Shown piece by piece: positions 1 to 8,797 of a stretch of 64,000 nucleotides of DNA (its first letter is position 1; each line of letters opens with the position of its first letter). The stretch covers positions 186,001-250,000 of the forward strand of contig CAVONT010000008.1 of assembly GCA_963697365.1 (NCBI GenBank), read 5' to 3'. Both the position numbers and the translations under genes were made by a program. The DNA is from CAIXZV01 sp963697365 (GTDB taxonomy: Bacteria; Chloroflexota; Limnocylindria; Limnocylindrales; CSP1-4). Under the pieces are notes generated by a model. The model was not told the origin of the DNA. It ran no database searches and was given only the letters and a program-made list of their open reading frames with translations.

Positions 1-465
1 GTTGCGGGCCGGCTGCGCCTGGCGGCCGTCGGCTGGGCGACCGTCGACACCGACCGCGCCGAAGACGACCTTGACATGTGGCTGGGCCCACCACCGGCCA
101 GTGGTGCGGATGCTCCCCCGGATCCGCATCTCGGGGCCTTCGTGCGCGTCCGGGAAGCCGGCTCGCTGCCAGGCGACTGGCTTGCCTTCCTGGAGCCATC
201 GACCGAGGGCCGGGCGGCCGCCTCGCTCGCCCGGGACGGCGAGGGCCCCTGTGCGCTGTACCTGTCGGCCGTGGACGGACTCGACGCGTGGTGTGGGTGG
301 GCTGCGGGCGCCGGTGTCGCGCTGCGCGTCGGTGTGCCGGACCCCGGCCCGTTCGGACGACAGGTGGCGCTCGCGGGTTCGCCGCCGGCTGGACCCCACG
401 TGCTGGTCGTCGAACGCAGCGCACCAGCATCATCTGACGCGCGGACGGGTACCATCCGCTCATGA
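1..465 (+). CDS. Hypothetical protein, 3' part only
   Basis: The reading frame is open from the first base and closes with TGA at 463-465, so the 5' end lies outside the window; 154 residues are visible. I do not recognise the family. The visible part is rich in Gly, Ala, Pro and acidic residues, with short hydrophobic stretches resembling the beta strands of a small globular cytoplasmic protein, and has no signal peptide or membrane segment. It ends inside the start codon of the following acetyltransferase (ATGA overlap), so the two are probably co-transcribed and translationally coupled. The GC-rich third-position pattern supports coding. Function unknown. Confidence 0.55.
   Translation, partial: VAGRLRLAAVGWATVDTDRAEDDLDMWLGPPPASGADAPPDPHLGAFVRVREAGSLPGDWLAFLEPSTEGRAAASLARDGEGPCALYLSAVDGLDAWCGWAAGAGVALRVGVPDPGPFGRQVALAGSPPAGPHVLVVERSAPASSDARTGTIRS
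450..455 (+). promoter_or_regulatory. Candidate leaderless -10 box (TACCAT)
   Basis: TACCAT ends 6 nt before the ATG at 462, the spacing expected if the transcript starts at the start codon. It lies inside the end of the upstream gene and belongs to a pattern repeated across the window. No clear -35 box seen. Confidence 0.35.
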
Positions 466-902
466 ACGACGCAGCTGCAGTCAACGTCCGCGAGGCCACG
501 GCCGACGACGCCGAGCGCTTCGCCGCCCTGCTCACTGACGAGGGGTACCCGGCCGGGTCCAGCGACCTCGCCGCCCGTATCGACGAGTTCACGACGCCCA
601 CCTCCAAGGTGTTGGCCGCAGTCGCAGGCGGTGATGTCGTGGGCTTCGTCGCCTTCCACATCGTGCCGCGGTTCGAGGTTGACGAGCGGTTCGGCCGCAT
701 CGTCGCCCTCGTCGTGGACCCGGGTGTCCGGGAGCGAGGCATCGGCCGGCTCCTCATGAACGCGGCCGAGCGCGTCGCCCTCGCGTCGGGAGCCTCGTTC
801 ATGGAGGTGACGGCGGGTCATCACCGGCCCGATGCACGCCGCCTGTTCGAGTCGCTCGGCTACGACGCAAACCTCGCGGCGTACCTGCGCAAGCGACCCT
901 GA
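462..902 (+). CDS. GNAT family N-acetyltransferase
   Basis: A 146-residue protein of usual GNAT length. It probably transfers an acetyl group from acetyl-CoA to an amine; the substrate cannot be read from sequence. The N-terminal part (VREATADDAERFAALL) is the typical beta1-alpha1 start, followed by a central sheet (VVGFVAFHIV, IVALVVDPGVRERGIGRLL) containing the acetyl-CoA pyrophosphate loop R-G-I-G at about residues 93-96. The C-terminal region (ARRLFESLGYD) is the usual last helix and strand. The start ATG overlaps the stop of the upstream gene. No membrane segments. Confidence 0.85.
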   Translation: MNDAAAVNVREATADDAERFAALLTDEGYPAGSSDLAARIDEFTTPTSKVLAAVAGGDVVGFVAFHIVPRFEVDERFGRIVALVVDPGVRERGIGRLLMNAAERVALASGASFMEVTAGHHRPDARRLFESLGYDANLAAYLRKRP

Positions 903-969
903 CCGGCATCGGCCCGCTTCCCGGCTGCCCGGTCCCGAGGCCACGCGAGCGAGGCACCGGGAGTCGCGA

Positions 970-2232
970 GTGACCTTCCCGCACCTCCGGCTTCGTGACG
1001 AGGCCGCCCCGCTGCTCGACCTGCCGTGGGAACGGCCGCTTGCGGACTGGGACGACGCAGACCTCCAGTTCCGACAGCTGCCGGTCGGCCCGTCGCGGCA
1101 TCTCGTGCGGTTCCTCGTGTCCAGCGGAGTGGTGTACGCGCTCAAGGAGCTGCCCGCTCCCGTGGCCGAGCGTGAGTACGACGCACTGCGGGCGCTTGAG
1201 GACGCCTCCCTGCCCGCCGTCCGGGCCATCGGCCTCGCCCGTCGGCCGAGCGATGGCGAGGCGGTGCTCGTCACCGAGTACCTGCGCCACTCGATGCAGT
1301 ACCGGCGCCTGCTCATGCGCTTGCGCCAGATCTCGCCCGGCTACGTGGACAGGCTCCTCGACGCAATGACGCTCCTCCTCGTGGACCTCCACCGGAGCGG
1401 CGTCTACTGGGGTGACTGCTCGCTCGCCAACACGCTGTTCCGGCGCGACGGCGACCGGATCCAGGCCTTCCTCGTGGATGCCGAGACAACGGAGATCCAC
1501 CCCTCGCTGTCCGACGGCCAGCGTTCGTTCGACCTCGACATCCTCGTCGAGAACGTGGCGTTCGGCCTCGCCGACCTCGCCCTGTACCTGGGCGATCCTG
1601 GCGGGGTCGACGTGGCCATCGACCTGGCGGAGTCCGTGCGGGGCAGGTACCACGCTGTCTGGCGTGAGCTCCACGACCAGCCGGAGCTGGTCCCAGGCGA
1701 TCGCCGCGCGATCCGATCACGGCTGAGGCGCCTCAACGACCTCGGCTTCTCGGTCGATCTCCAGGTGGACCCGGTGGCCGGCGGGCGCAAGGTGCGGCTG
1801 CGCACGTCGGTGACGACGCGCCGGTTCCATGCCAACGAGCTCGAGCGTCGCACACGTCTCCGGGCGCTCGAGGGCCAGGCGAGGATCCTGCTCAACGACC
1901 TGGCCGAGTACCACGCCTGGCTCGAGCACTTCGAGCGGCGGGGGGTCGAAGCCGATGATGCTGCGGATCGCTGGCTCCGGGAGGTGTACCGCCCCACGCT
2001 GGCCCGCATCGCAGGGTTGGTGGGGCCGGACCGCGACCTCGTCCAGGCCTATTGCGACGTGCTCGAGCACAAGTGGCTGCTGTCCGAGCGGGCCGGGGGC
2101 GACATCGGCCTCGACGTGGCGATCGAGGGCTATGTCGCCGAGGGCGCGCCGGCACCGGAGGCTGGAGCACTCGGCGAGGGGGTCCTCGATGCCCTCGACA
2201 TCGAGGCGGATGACCCGGAGGCCGACGCGTAG
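970..2232 (+). CDS. DUF4032 domain protein with kinase-like fold
   Basis: 420 residues from GTG 970, chosen because a GGGAG ribosome-binding sequence lies about 7 nt upstream and the family's conserved start (FPHLRLRDE) follows at once; an ATG at 832 lies inside the GNAT gene. The N-terminal half resembles lipopolysaccharide-kinase/Kdo-kinase folds: a catalytic-loop-like segment (GVYWGDCSLANTLF) and a metal-binding-like segment (FLVDAETTEI) are present. The C-terminal half is the alpha-helical DUF4032 region. Members are common in Actinobacteria and Chloroflexota but lack an established substrate. Predicted cytoplasmic; a phosphotransferase role is an inference from the kinase-like motifs. 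Confidence 0.8.
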   Translation: MTFPHLRLRDEAAPLLDLPWERPLADWDDADLQFRQLPVGPSRHLVRFLVSSGVVYALKELPAPVAEREYDALRALEDASLPAVRAIGLARRPSDGEAVLVTEYLRHSMQYRRLLMRLRQISPGYVDRLLDAMTLLLVDLHRSGVYWGDCSLANTLFRRDGDRIQAFLVDAETTEIHPSLSDGQRSFDLDILVENVAFGLADLALYLGDPGGVDVAIDLAESVRGRYHAVWRELHDQPELVPGDRRAIRSRLRRLNDLGFSVDLQVDPVAGGRKVRLRTSVTTRRFHANELERRTRLRALEGQARILLNDLAEYHAWLEHFERRGVEADDAADRWLREVYRPTLARIAGLVGPDRDLVQAYCDVLEHKWLLSERAGGDIGLDVAIEGYVAEGAPAPEAGALGEGVLDALDIEADDPEADA

Positions 2233-2253
2233 CAGGCGCCCGATCCGGCCGGG

Positions 2254-2781
2254 TCAGCCCTCCCAGGTCTCGTGGCGGACGATCTCGTCCATCGGCTTGC
2301 GCCCGCCGGCGCGCAGTGGCGCGGTGAGCATCGCCGGGTCCGCCGGGTAGCCGAATGAAAGGACGTACTCACACCACTCCCCATCCGGCAGCCGCAGGAT
2401 CTCGCGGACGAGCGGCTGCTCGTAGACCGTGGCCGGGCAGGATCCGATGCCCGCGTCCCAGGCCACCAGCATCATCTGGGCTGCAGCGCCTCCCAGGTCC
2501 CACATCACCGAGAGCGGGTGCCCGTCGGCGCGTGGATCGGGGGTGACGAGCGCGATCGCCGCCGCCGCGCCCGCGAGATGTCCGGCGTAGGGCCCGGTCT
2601 TCGCGAGGGCCTCCAGGCGTGCGCGATCCTGCACCAGCACGAACGTCCAGCGCTGCTGGTTCTTCGACGAGTGCGCACGTGTCCCGGCGCGGACGATCCG
2701 CTCGAGGAGCTCAGGCTCGATCGGCCGGTCCGCGAACTCGCGGACGGCACGCTTGCCGCGAACGGCGTCCCAGGTGTTCAT
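2254..2781 (-). CDS. Nitroreductase family protein
   Basis: 175 residues from the ATG at 2781, where the family start (TWDAVRGKRAVREF) begins; an upstream open stretch is an extension into the neighbouring gene. Nitroreductase-fold enzymes bind FMN and reduce nitro groups, quinones or related compounds with NAD(P)H. The N-terminal R-(A)-V-R-x-F motif and the SSKNQQRWTFV segment are the usual FMN-phosphate contacts, and the region near residue 140 (SCPATVYEQPLVREIL) matches the family. A GAGGT sequence sits just before the start. It lies 13 nt downstream of the alpha/beta hydrolase on the same strand and is probably co-transcribed with it. Confidence 0.85.
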   Translation of the reverse strand: MNTWDAVRGKRAVREFADRPIEPELLERIVRAGTRAHSSKNQQRWTFVLVQDRARLEALAKTGPYAGHLAGAAAAIALVTPDPRADGHPLSVMWDLGGAAAQMMLVAWDAGIGSCPATVYEQPLVREILRLPDGEWCEYVLSFGYPADPAMLTAPLRAGGRKPMDEIVRHETWEG

Positions 2782-2794
2782 TGGATGGACCTCG

Positions 2795-3871
2795 TCAGGG
2801 GAGTGGGGTGCGGGTCGCTGACGGACGGAACAGCGTGAGGAGGGAGCGGAGGCCGCCGGGCTCCTCGTCCACGGCCGCCAGGCGCTCGGGCTCGGGCAGG
2901 CGCTCAGCCGGGGTCGAGCGCGCCATCTCCGCCGCCTCTGCAGGGACCAGTGGACCGTCCAGCTGGCGTGCCAGGAAGCCGGCGACGCCGGCCCGCAGCG
3001 CGTCGAACTCGTACAGCCACGAGTGATGGCCACCGGTGACCGTGAGGGTCTCCGTTACGGCACCCGGCTGGGCGCGTCGCCGGGCAGCCGCGAGCCGCTC
3101 GAGGTCCGAGATGGGGACGACGGAGTCGTCGGTTCCGTGGACGAGCAGCACGGGTGCCATGATCCGCCGAACGGCGTGCGTGGCGCTCACCGCCGCTGCC
3201 GAGTGGTGGCGGGGGCGCAGGTAGACACGCGTCGTGAGCCAGGCGAGCGGCCAGGCGAGCGGGGAGGGGATCGGCAGGTTGGCGAGTCGGAAGGTCTGGC
3301 GCGTGAGACGCTCCGGGCCGGCCGGCGTCGAGAGGGCGACCACGGCGGCGATCGAGGGATCACCCGCGGCTGCGACCAGCGCGCCGGAGGCGCCCATCGA
3401 ATGGCCAAGGGCCGCCACCCGGGTGACCTCGGGGCGGGCAGCGAGCCAGGCGACCGCGGCACGGGTGTCGGCGGCGAACTCCCCGACCGACACGGGCAGG
3501 CTCTCCGGCGGGTTCGCCCCGCAGCCCCGGACGTCGAAGGCGAGCACGTGGAATCCGGCCGCGTGGAGATACCCGGCATGCGGCAGGATGCGGTCGCGGG
3601 CGCTGTCCCAGCCGTGGATGAGCACGATCCCGGGCGCGGAGGCATGCCCGGCCGGGATGTGCCACGCGGGCAGGGCGGGTCCGCCGTCGAGGCCCGGGAT
3701 CACGACGTCCTCCCAGGCAAGGCCAATGGTCGCGGGTGTGTGCACGGGTGGGTGCCGCCGCGGGTAGCCGGCGCGGGCGCGATAGACGAGCGCGAACCGG
3801 TACGCCAAGGCGAGCGGGAGGGTGGTGACGGCGACGATCCCGACGATCCGGGTCCTGCTGGGGGCGGGCAT
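2795..3871 (-). CDS. Alpha/beta hydrolase with N-terminal membrane anchor
   Basis: 358 residues from the ATG at 3871; the upstream open frame lacks family similarity. Residues about 7-28 are hydrophobic (IVGIVAVTTLPLALAYRFAL) and look like a signal anchor. The hydrolase core follows: the oxyanion loop GIVLIHGWDSARD, the nucleophile elbow GHSMGAS (Ser), an acid in HGTDDSVVP and the catalytic His in GGHHSW. The architecture resembles dipeptidyl-peptidase/acyl-aminoacyl-peptidase-like or esterase families acting at the cell envelope; the substrate is unknown. It forms a probable two-gene unit with the downstream nitroreductase. Confidence 0.85.
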   Translation of the reverse strand: MPAPSRTRIVGIVAVTTLPLALAYRFALVYRARAGYPRRHPPVHTPATIGLAWEDVVIPGLDGGPALPAWHIPAGHASAPGIVLIHGWDSARDRILPHAGYLHAAGFHVLAFDVRGCGANPPESLPVSVGEFAADTRAAVAWLAARPEVTRVAALGHSMGASGALVAAAGDPSIAAVVALSTPAGPERLTRQTFRLANLPIPSPLAWPLAWLTTRVYLRPRHHSAAAVSATHAVRRIMAPVLLVHGTDDSVVPISDLERLAAARRRAQPGAVTETLTVTGGHHSWLYEFDALRAGVAGFLARQLDGPLVPAEAAEMARSTPAERLPEPERLAAVDEEPGGLRSLLTLFRPSATRTPLP

Positions 3872-3991
3872 GCACCTATCGGATCGCGCCGCGGAGGGTC
3901 CTGTCAAGCGGGGAGTCCTTGCCGCAGACCCGTCGCAGTGGGCGGCGAGCCTCAGGCGGGGCACGGGGTCTGGGTCTCGGGCCTCCGGCGC

Positions 3992-3997
3992 TAGACT
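3992..3997 (+). promoter_or_regulatory. Candidate leaderless -10 box (TAGACT)
   Basis: TAGACT ends 6 nt before the GTG start at 4004 of the J-domain gene, consistent with transcription starting at the start codon. No ribosome-binding sequence is visible at this gene. Confidence 0.45.
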
Positions 3998-4003
3998 GGG
4001 CAC

Positions 4004-4744
4004 GTGCCGTCAAAAGACCCGTATGCCGTGCTCGGAGTGGAGCCAGGCGTCTCACCCGAGGAGATCAAGGCCGCCTGGCGCACGCTCGCCCGCCAGCACC
4101 ACCCGGACCTGACCGGTGATGATCCGGACGTCGCACGTCGGGCGACGCGGCGCATGGCGGAGATCAATGCAGCCTATGCGTCGCTCACCCGCGAGGATGC
4201 GGCGAGCCGGCGCCTGCGCAGGCAGGCCGAGGAGACACGGCGCCAGCAGACAGGTGCCGCCCCATCCGCGGGTGGTGCGCCCGGAGGGCCGCCGCCGCCG
4301 CCAGTCACCCGGCCGGTGACGGGACGCCTTGACACGACGGCGACGTTCCAGCCGCGCAACCAGGTGACGACGCCACCCGGGACGCGGCTGCCGCTCACCG
4401 GCCAGCCTCCGCAGCGGCACGACCGATCGGTGCCGGAGCTTCGGGCCTCGCAGCCGTCCAGCCCGGCCCAGCGCGACTGGGTCACCGACCATCCCCGCCG
4501 CGACCCGCCGACCTTGGACGAGGCACTGGAGCTCGAGGTCGACTTCGGCAAGTTCCACGGGCACACGCTGGGCGCCATCGCGGCGTTCGAGCCGTCCTAC
4601 ATCGACTGGCTCACGACCACGGTGATGCGCAGCCCGGATGTCGCGGCGGCGGCCAGGGTGATCGCGGTGGACCTGGATCGACGCGGGGTCCGCCGGGCAC
4701 ACCGGCCCGCGCGTCCCGGATGGCAGACGAACCCGTTCCGGTAG
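4004..4744 (+). CDS. J-domain protein fused to an ExoX-like C-terminal domain
   Basis: 246 residues from GTG 4004. Residues about 5-65 are a J domain with the diagnostic HPD tripeptide (QHHPDLT) that stimulates Hsp70 ATPase. A Pro/Gln-rich linker (about 80-165) follows, and residues about 180-235 (FGKFHGHTLGAIAAFEPSYI, then DWL) match the small domain found at the C-terminus of ExoX-like exonucleases and DUF3820 proteins. It lacks the Gly/Phe and zinc regions of classical DnaJ. The combination suggests a cochaperone recruiting DnaK to a target recognised by the C-terminal domain; that is inference. It stands alone and is followed by a strong hairpin. Confidence 0.8.
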   Translation: MPSKDPYAVLGVEPGVSPEEIKAAWRTLARQHHPDLTGDDPDVARRATRRMAEINAAYASLTREDAASRRLRRQAEETRRQQTGAAPSAGGAPGGPPPPPVTRPVTGRLDTTATFQPRNQVTTPPGTRLPLTGQPPQRHDRSVPELRASQPSSPAQRDWVTDHPRRDPPTLDEALELEVDFGKFHGHTLGAIAAFEPSYIDWLTTTVMRSPDVAAAARVIAVDLDRRGVRRAHRPARPGWQTNPFR

Positions 4745-4779
4745 ACGGTCGCGGACATAGGACGGTCGCGGACAAGGAA

Positions 4780-4811
4780 GTACCCCCGGGCGGGACGAGC
4801 CCCGGGGGTAC
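4780..4811 (+). terminator. Hairpin, probable terminator of the J-domain gene
   Basis: Perfect 11-bp inverted repeat (GTACCCCCGGG ... CCCGGGGGTAC) with a 10-nt loop, 36 nt after the stop codon. No T tract follows. Confidence 0.6.
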
Positions 4812-5160
4812 CGATGACGCCTGATCAGTGCAGCCGCCCATGGCTCCGGGCCTGCTGGCCGTGCCCTGTTACTCGACTCGTGACCCAGGCTCCGGTCCCC
4901 CCGTGCCATCGAGCGTCCCCGATGGCCGGGTCGTCCTGCCTGTCTGCCCGTGGTCGACGCCCCAGGTTGATCCCGGTGTGCCGTGGGTCGGCGCGCTTCG
5001 AACGCAGTCCCACCGTAGGGCCCGGATCGACCCCGCTCAATGGGCGGAGCGTCCGGGGTCGAGGACGCGAAGGTCCGGAGCGTGCGCGCACCGCCCGCCT
5101 CCGCGCGGGCTCGTCCAGACTCGACGGGCGTGCGTGGAGCGCGCGCCGTCCGCGATGTGC
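4812..5160. other. Intergenic region without recognised gene
   Basis: About 350 bases between the hairpin and the mutase promoter. Frames here lack family similarity, and I see no signatures of tmRNA, SRP RNA, 6S RNA or RNase P RNA. It may hold upstream promoter elements of the mutase gene. Confidence 0.4.
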
Positions 5161-5166
5161 TAGCGT
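5161..5166 (+). promoter_or_regulatory. Candidate -10 box (TAGCGT) of the mutase gene
   Basis: TAGCGT ends 9 nt before the ATG at 5176; the transcript would have at most a few untranslated bases. No ribosome-binding sequence is visible. Confidence 0.4.
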
Positions 5167-5175
5167 CGCCCGACC

Positions 5176-6955
<1,780 letters not shown>

Positions 6956-6973
6956 GAAGGCCGCCGGGCCTTC
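6956..6973 (+). terminator. Small hairpin after the mutase gene
   Basis: GAAGGCC ... GGCCTTC, a 7-bp stem with a 4-nt loop directly after the stop codon, between two convergent genes; it could stop transcription from both sides. Confidence 0.45.
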
Positions 6974-6991
6974 AGTGCGCTGCCCGGGCCG

Positions 6992-7699
6992 TCAGTCTGC
7001 TGGCCGGTGACGCTCGGCGAACGCGACCGCCTCGCCGACCGAGTGGACGACGGCGTCGGCCTCGATCGTCGTCAACAGGTTCGGGACGGCAGCGATCCGC
7101 CCGCCGACCGCGATCGCGATCGTGCGGCTGCCAGCCGAGCCACGGATCGCCTGCACCGACGCTGCCAGCTCGCCGACGCGATCCGCGTGGGAGGCCGAGA
7201 CCGCCACGAGGCTGACGTCGTTCTTGCGCACGAACGCGCCGAGATCCGGTGCCGGCAGGTCGGCGCCGAGGTTCGCGACTGTCCAGCCGCGCTCGATCAG
7301 CGCCTGCTCGAGGCAGACGAGGCCGATCATGTGATGCTCGCCGGCCACGCCCGCGAGCACCGCCACCGGGCCGATCCGGCCCTCCGGACCCGGTTCCGGG
7401 CGGAGCCGCTCCAGCGTCCGCAGCAGCGTCCGCGACGCCAGGTGCTCCTCGGCGATAGTCCACTGGCCCGAGATCCAGCGCTCGCCGACGAGGCGCATCG
7501 CGTCGCGCAGGATGCCGTCGTAGACCTCGGCGCGCGAGGTCTCGGCCATGGACTGGCCCAGCACCCAGGCTGCCAGCTCGTCATCGCCGTCGGCGAGCAG
7601 GCCGGCAAGAAGCTCCGGTGTCAGGGCCGTGGTTGCCACCGGACCGGTGGCCGCGGCCGGGTCGACTGGCGGGAGGTTGAACGGGAGATCGTCGCTCAC
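6992..7699 (-). CDS. Stand-alone CarH-like cobalamin-binding protein
   Basis: 235 residues from GTG 7699. A helical B12-cap domain (about 25-105) is followed by a Rossmann B12-binding domain (about 110-230). The cap holds W75-x9-E85-H86, the motif that in CarH/LitR photoreceptors covers the upper face of adenosylcobalamin. The Rossmann part holds E-x-H-x-x-G (GEHHMIG, His123), the lower cobalt ligand site. In CarH these follow a MerR-type DNA-binding domain; here only about 25 unrelated residues precede the cap. It could be a light or B12 sensor acting through a partner, or a corrinoid carrier. It faces the B12-dependent mutase gene convergently. Confidence 0.85.
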   Translation of the reverse strand: MSDDLPFNLPPVDPAAATGPVATTALTPELLAGLLADGDDELAAWVLGQSMAETSRAEVYDGILRDAMRLVGERWISGQWTIAEEHLASRTLLRTLERLRPEPGPEGRIGPVAVLAGVAGEHHMIGLVCLEQALIERGWTVANLGADLPAPDLGAFVRKNDVSLVAVSASHADRVGELAASVQAIRGSAGSRTIAIAVGGRIAAVPNLLTTIEADAVVHSVGEAVAFAERHRPAD

Positions 7700-7705
7700 G
7701 GGCGG

Positions 7706-7711
7706 ACTCTA
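7706..7711 (-). promoter_or_regulatory. Candidate leaderless -10 box (TAGAGT) of the B12 protein
   Basis: On the minus strand TAGAGT ends 6 nt before the GTG start at 7699. No ribosome-binding sequence is seen. Confidence 0.45.
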
Positions 7712-7849
7712 GCACTCGTTGCGGTGAGGATGGGAACTGGGTCTGCACTGGCAAGTTCGGCGGCCGGCCCGCGGCGGATGGCCGCCCCTGTGCTCTGAGC
7801 CGCATCTCGCGAGTCGGTCCCTCCCATCGCCAGGTCTTGTGCAGCCGAA

Positions 7850-7855
7850 TACGAT
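7850..7855 (+). promoter_or_regulatory. Candidate leaderless -10 box (TACGAT) of the DinB gene
   Basis: TACGAT ends 6 nt before the ATG at 7862. It is divergent from the promoter at 7706-7711, about 140 bp away. Confidence 0.45.
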
Positions 7856-7861
7856 GCGCAC

Positions 7862-8356
7862 ATGTACCTTGACGCCCTCTCCTTCCTCGAAGACGAACGA
7901 GATTCCCTTCGCCCGTACGAGCGCCTCCTGGACCTGACCGACGCCCAGCTCGACATCCCCGCCGAGGCCGCAGGCGGCTGGTCCGGCCGGGACCTGCTGG
8001 GCCACATCATCCTGTGGCAGGAGGCGGCGCTCGCCACCGCGAAGGAGCTGGCCGTCGGCCCGACCAGCCGGACCTTGGAGCGTCTCCAGGCGCTGTGGGC
8101 GGGTTCGCCCGAGGCAGGTGACGAAATGAACGCCGCGGGCATCGCGCGCTTCCGGGCGATGCCGGCCGACGATGTGCGTGCGGCCTTCCGCTCGACTGCG
8201 GGGGAGTTGCGCGGCTACCTCACCGTGGTGCCGGAGGCGCGTTGGATCAAGGATGCGGGCCACCAGGAGTACTTCTTCGGCGAGCTGACGGAGCACTACG
8301 AGGAGCACCTCAAGGAGCTCCAGGCGATCCTCGAGGCGACCGGGGACGCGGCGTGA
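7862..8356 (+). CDS. DinB/ClbS-like four-helix bundle protein
   Basis: 164 residues. The pattern (amphipathic helices, GGWSGRDLLGHIILWQEA near residues 37-55, and a C-terminal HYEEHLKELQAIL helix) matches the DinB/DfsB/ClbS superfamily, small proteins that often bind a divalent metal through His residues and act as thiol-dependent enzymes or resistance proteins. His residues in GHII, TEHYEEH and AGHQ are candidate metal ligands. Cytoplasmic, no signal peptide. Its stop overlaps the GTG start of the next gene by four bases, suggesting an operon. Confidence 0.75.
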   Translation: MYLDALSFLEDERDSLRPYERLLDLTDAQLDIPAEAAGGWSGRDLLGHIILWQEAALATAKELAVGPTSRTLERLQALWAGSPEAGDEMNAAGIARFRAMPADDVRAAFRSTAGELRGYLTVVPEARWIKDAGHQEYFFGELTEHYEEHLKELQAILEATGDAA

Positions 8357-8787
8357 GCGACGCGCCCGGCGGCAACGGTCGCGTCCGCGAGGACGACCTG
8401 GACGACGGCGTGGATGACGACGATGCCCCGCTCGAAGAGGACGAGGCGGCCGCCGCGGCAGCTATTGCCGCAGCGGAGGTCGACGAGACGCTCGACGAGC
8501 GGATCGAGGCCGTGATCGAGGACCTCGACCGCGTGGAGCGACATCGGGACGACGAGTCGGTCGGGTACGCCGTCGACGGGCGCCTGTTCGCCGTGCTCAT
8601 GGAGGACGTCCTTGAGGCGGCGCTGGACCCGGCCGTGGCGTCGGCGGCGCTGCGTACGCCGGATGTCATGCCGTCGAGCCGTGGCAAGGGCTGGATCGCC
8701 TTCACCCCCGAGTCAATCGACCGCTTCGCCCTCGACCGGGCCGAGGCCTGGATGCGGTCGGCGCACGGCCGCGCCGTGCGGACCTGA
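8353..8787 (+). CDS. Hypothetical acidic protein
   Basis: 144 residues from GTG 8353, overlapping the DinB-like gene's stop (GTGA); this start is preferred over an upstream in-frame codon inside the DinB gene. The first 50 residues are strongly acidic and Ala-rich with a run of Ala/Ile and Asp/Glu, probably disordered. The C-terminal 90 residues (from about ERHRDDESVGYAVDGRLF) are compact-looking with no catalytic motif I can identify. No signal peptide or membrane segment. Function unknown; co-expression with the DinB-like protein is the only clue. Confidence 0.6.
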   Translation: MSDAPGGNGRVREDDLDDGVDDDDAPLEEDEAAAAAAIAAAEVDETLDERIEAVIEDLDRVERHRDDESVGYAVDGRLFAVLMEDVLEAALDPAVASAALRTPDVMPSSRGKGWIAFTPESIDRFALDRAEAWMRSAHGRAVRT

Positions 8788-8797
8788 GGCCGGCGCG

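Noticed and set aside
2233..2253. GATCCGG-CCGGGTC inverted repeat between convergent genes
   Set aside because: The hairpin has no loop room and a G-U pair; too weak to call a terminator.
4812..5160. Structured RNA in the gap before the mutase gene
   Set aside because: No tmRNA, SRP, 6S or RNase P signatures recognised by eye; a covariance-model search would be needed.
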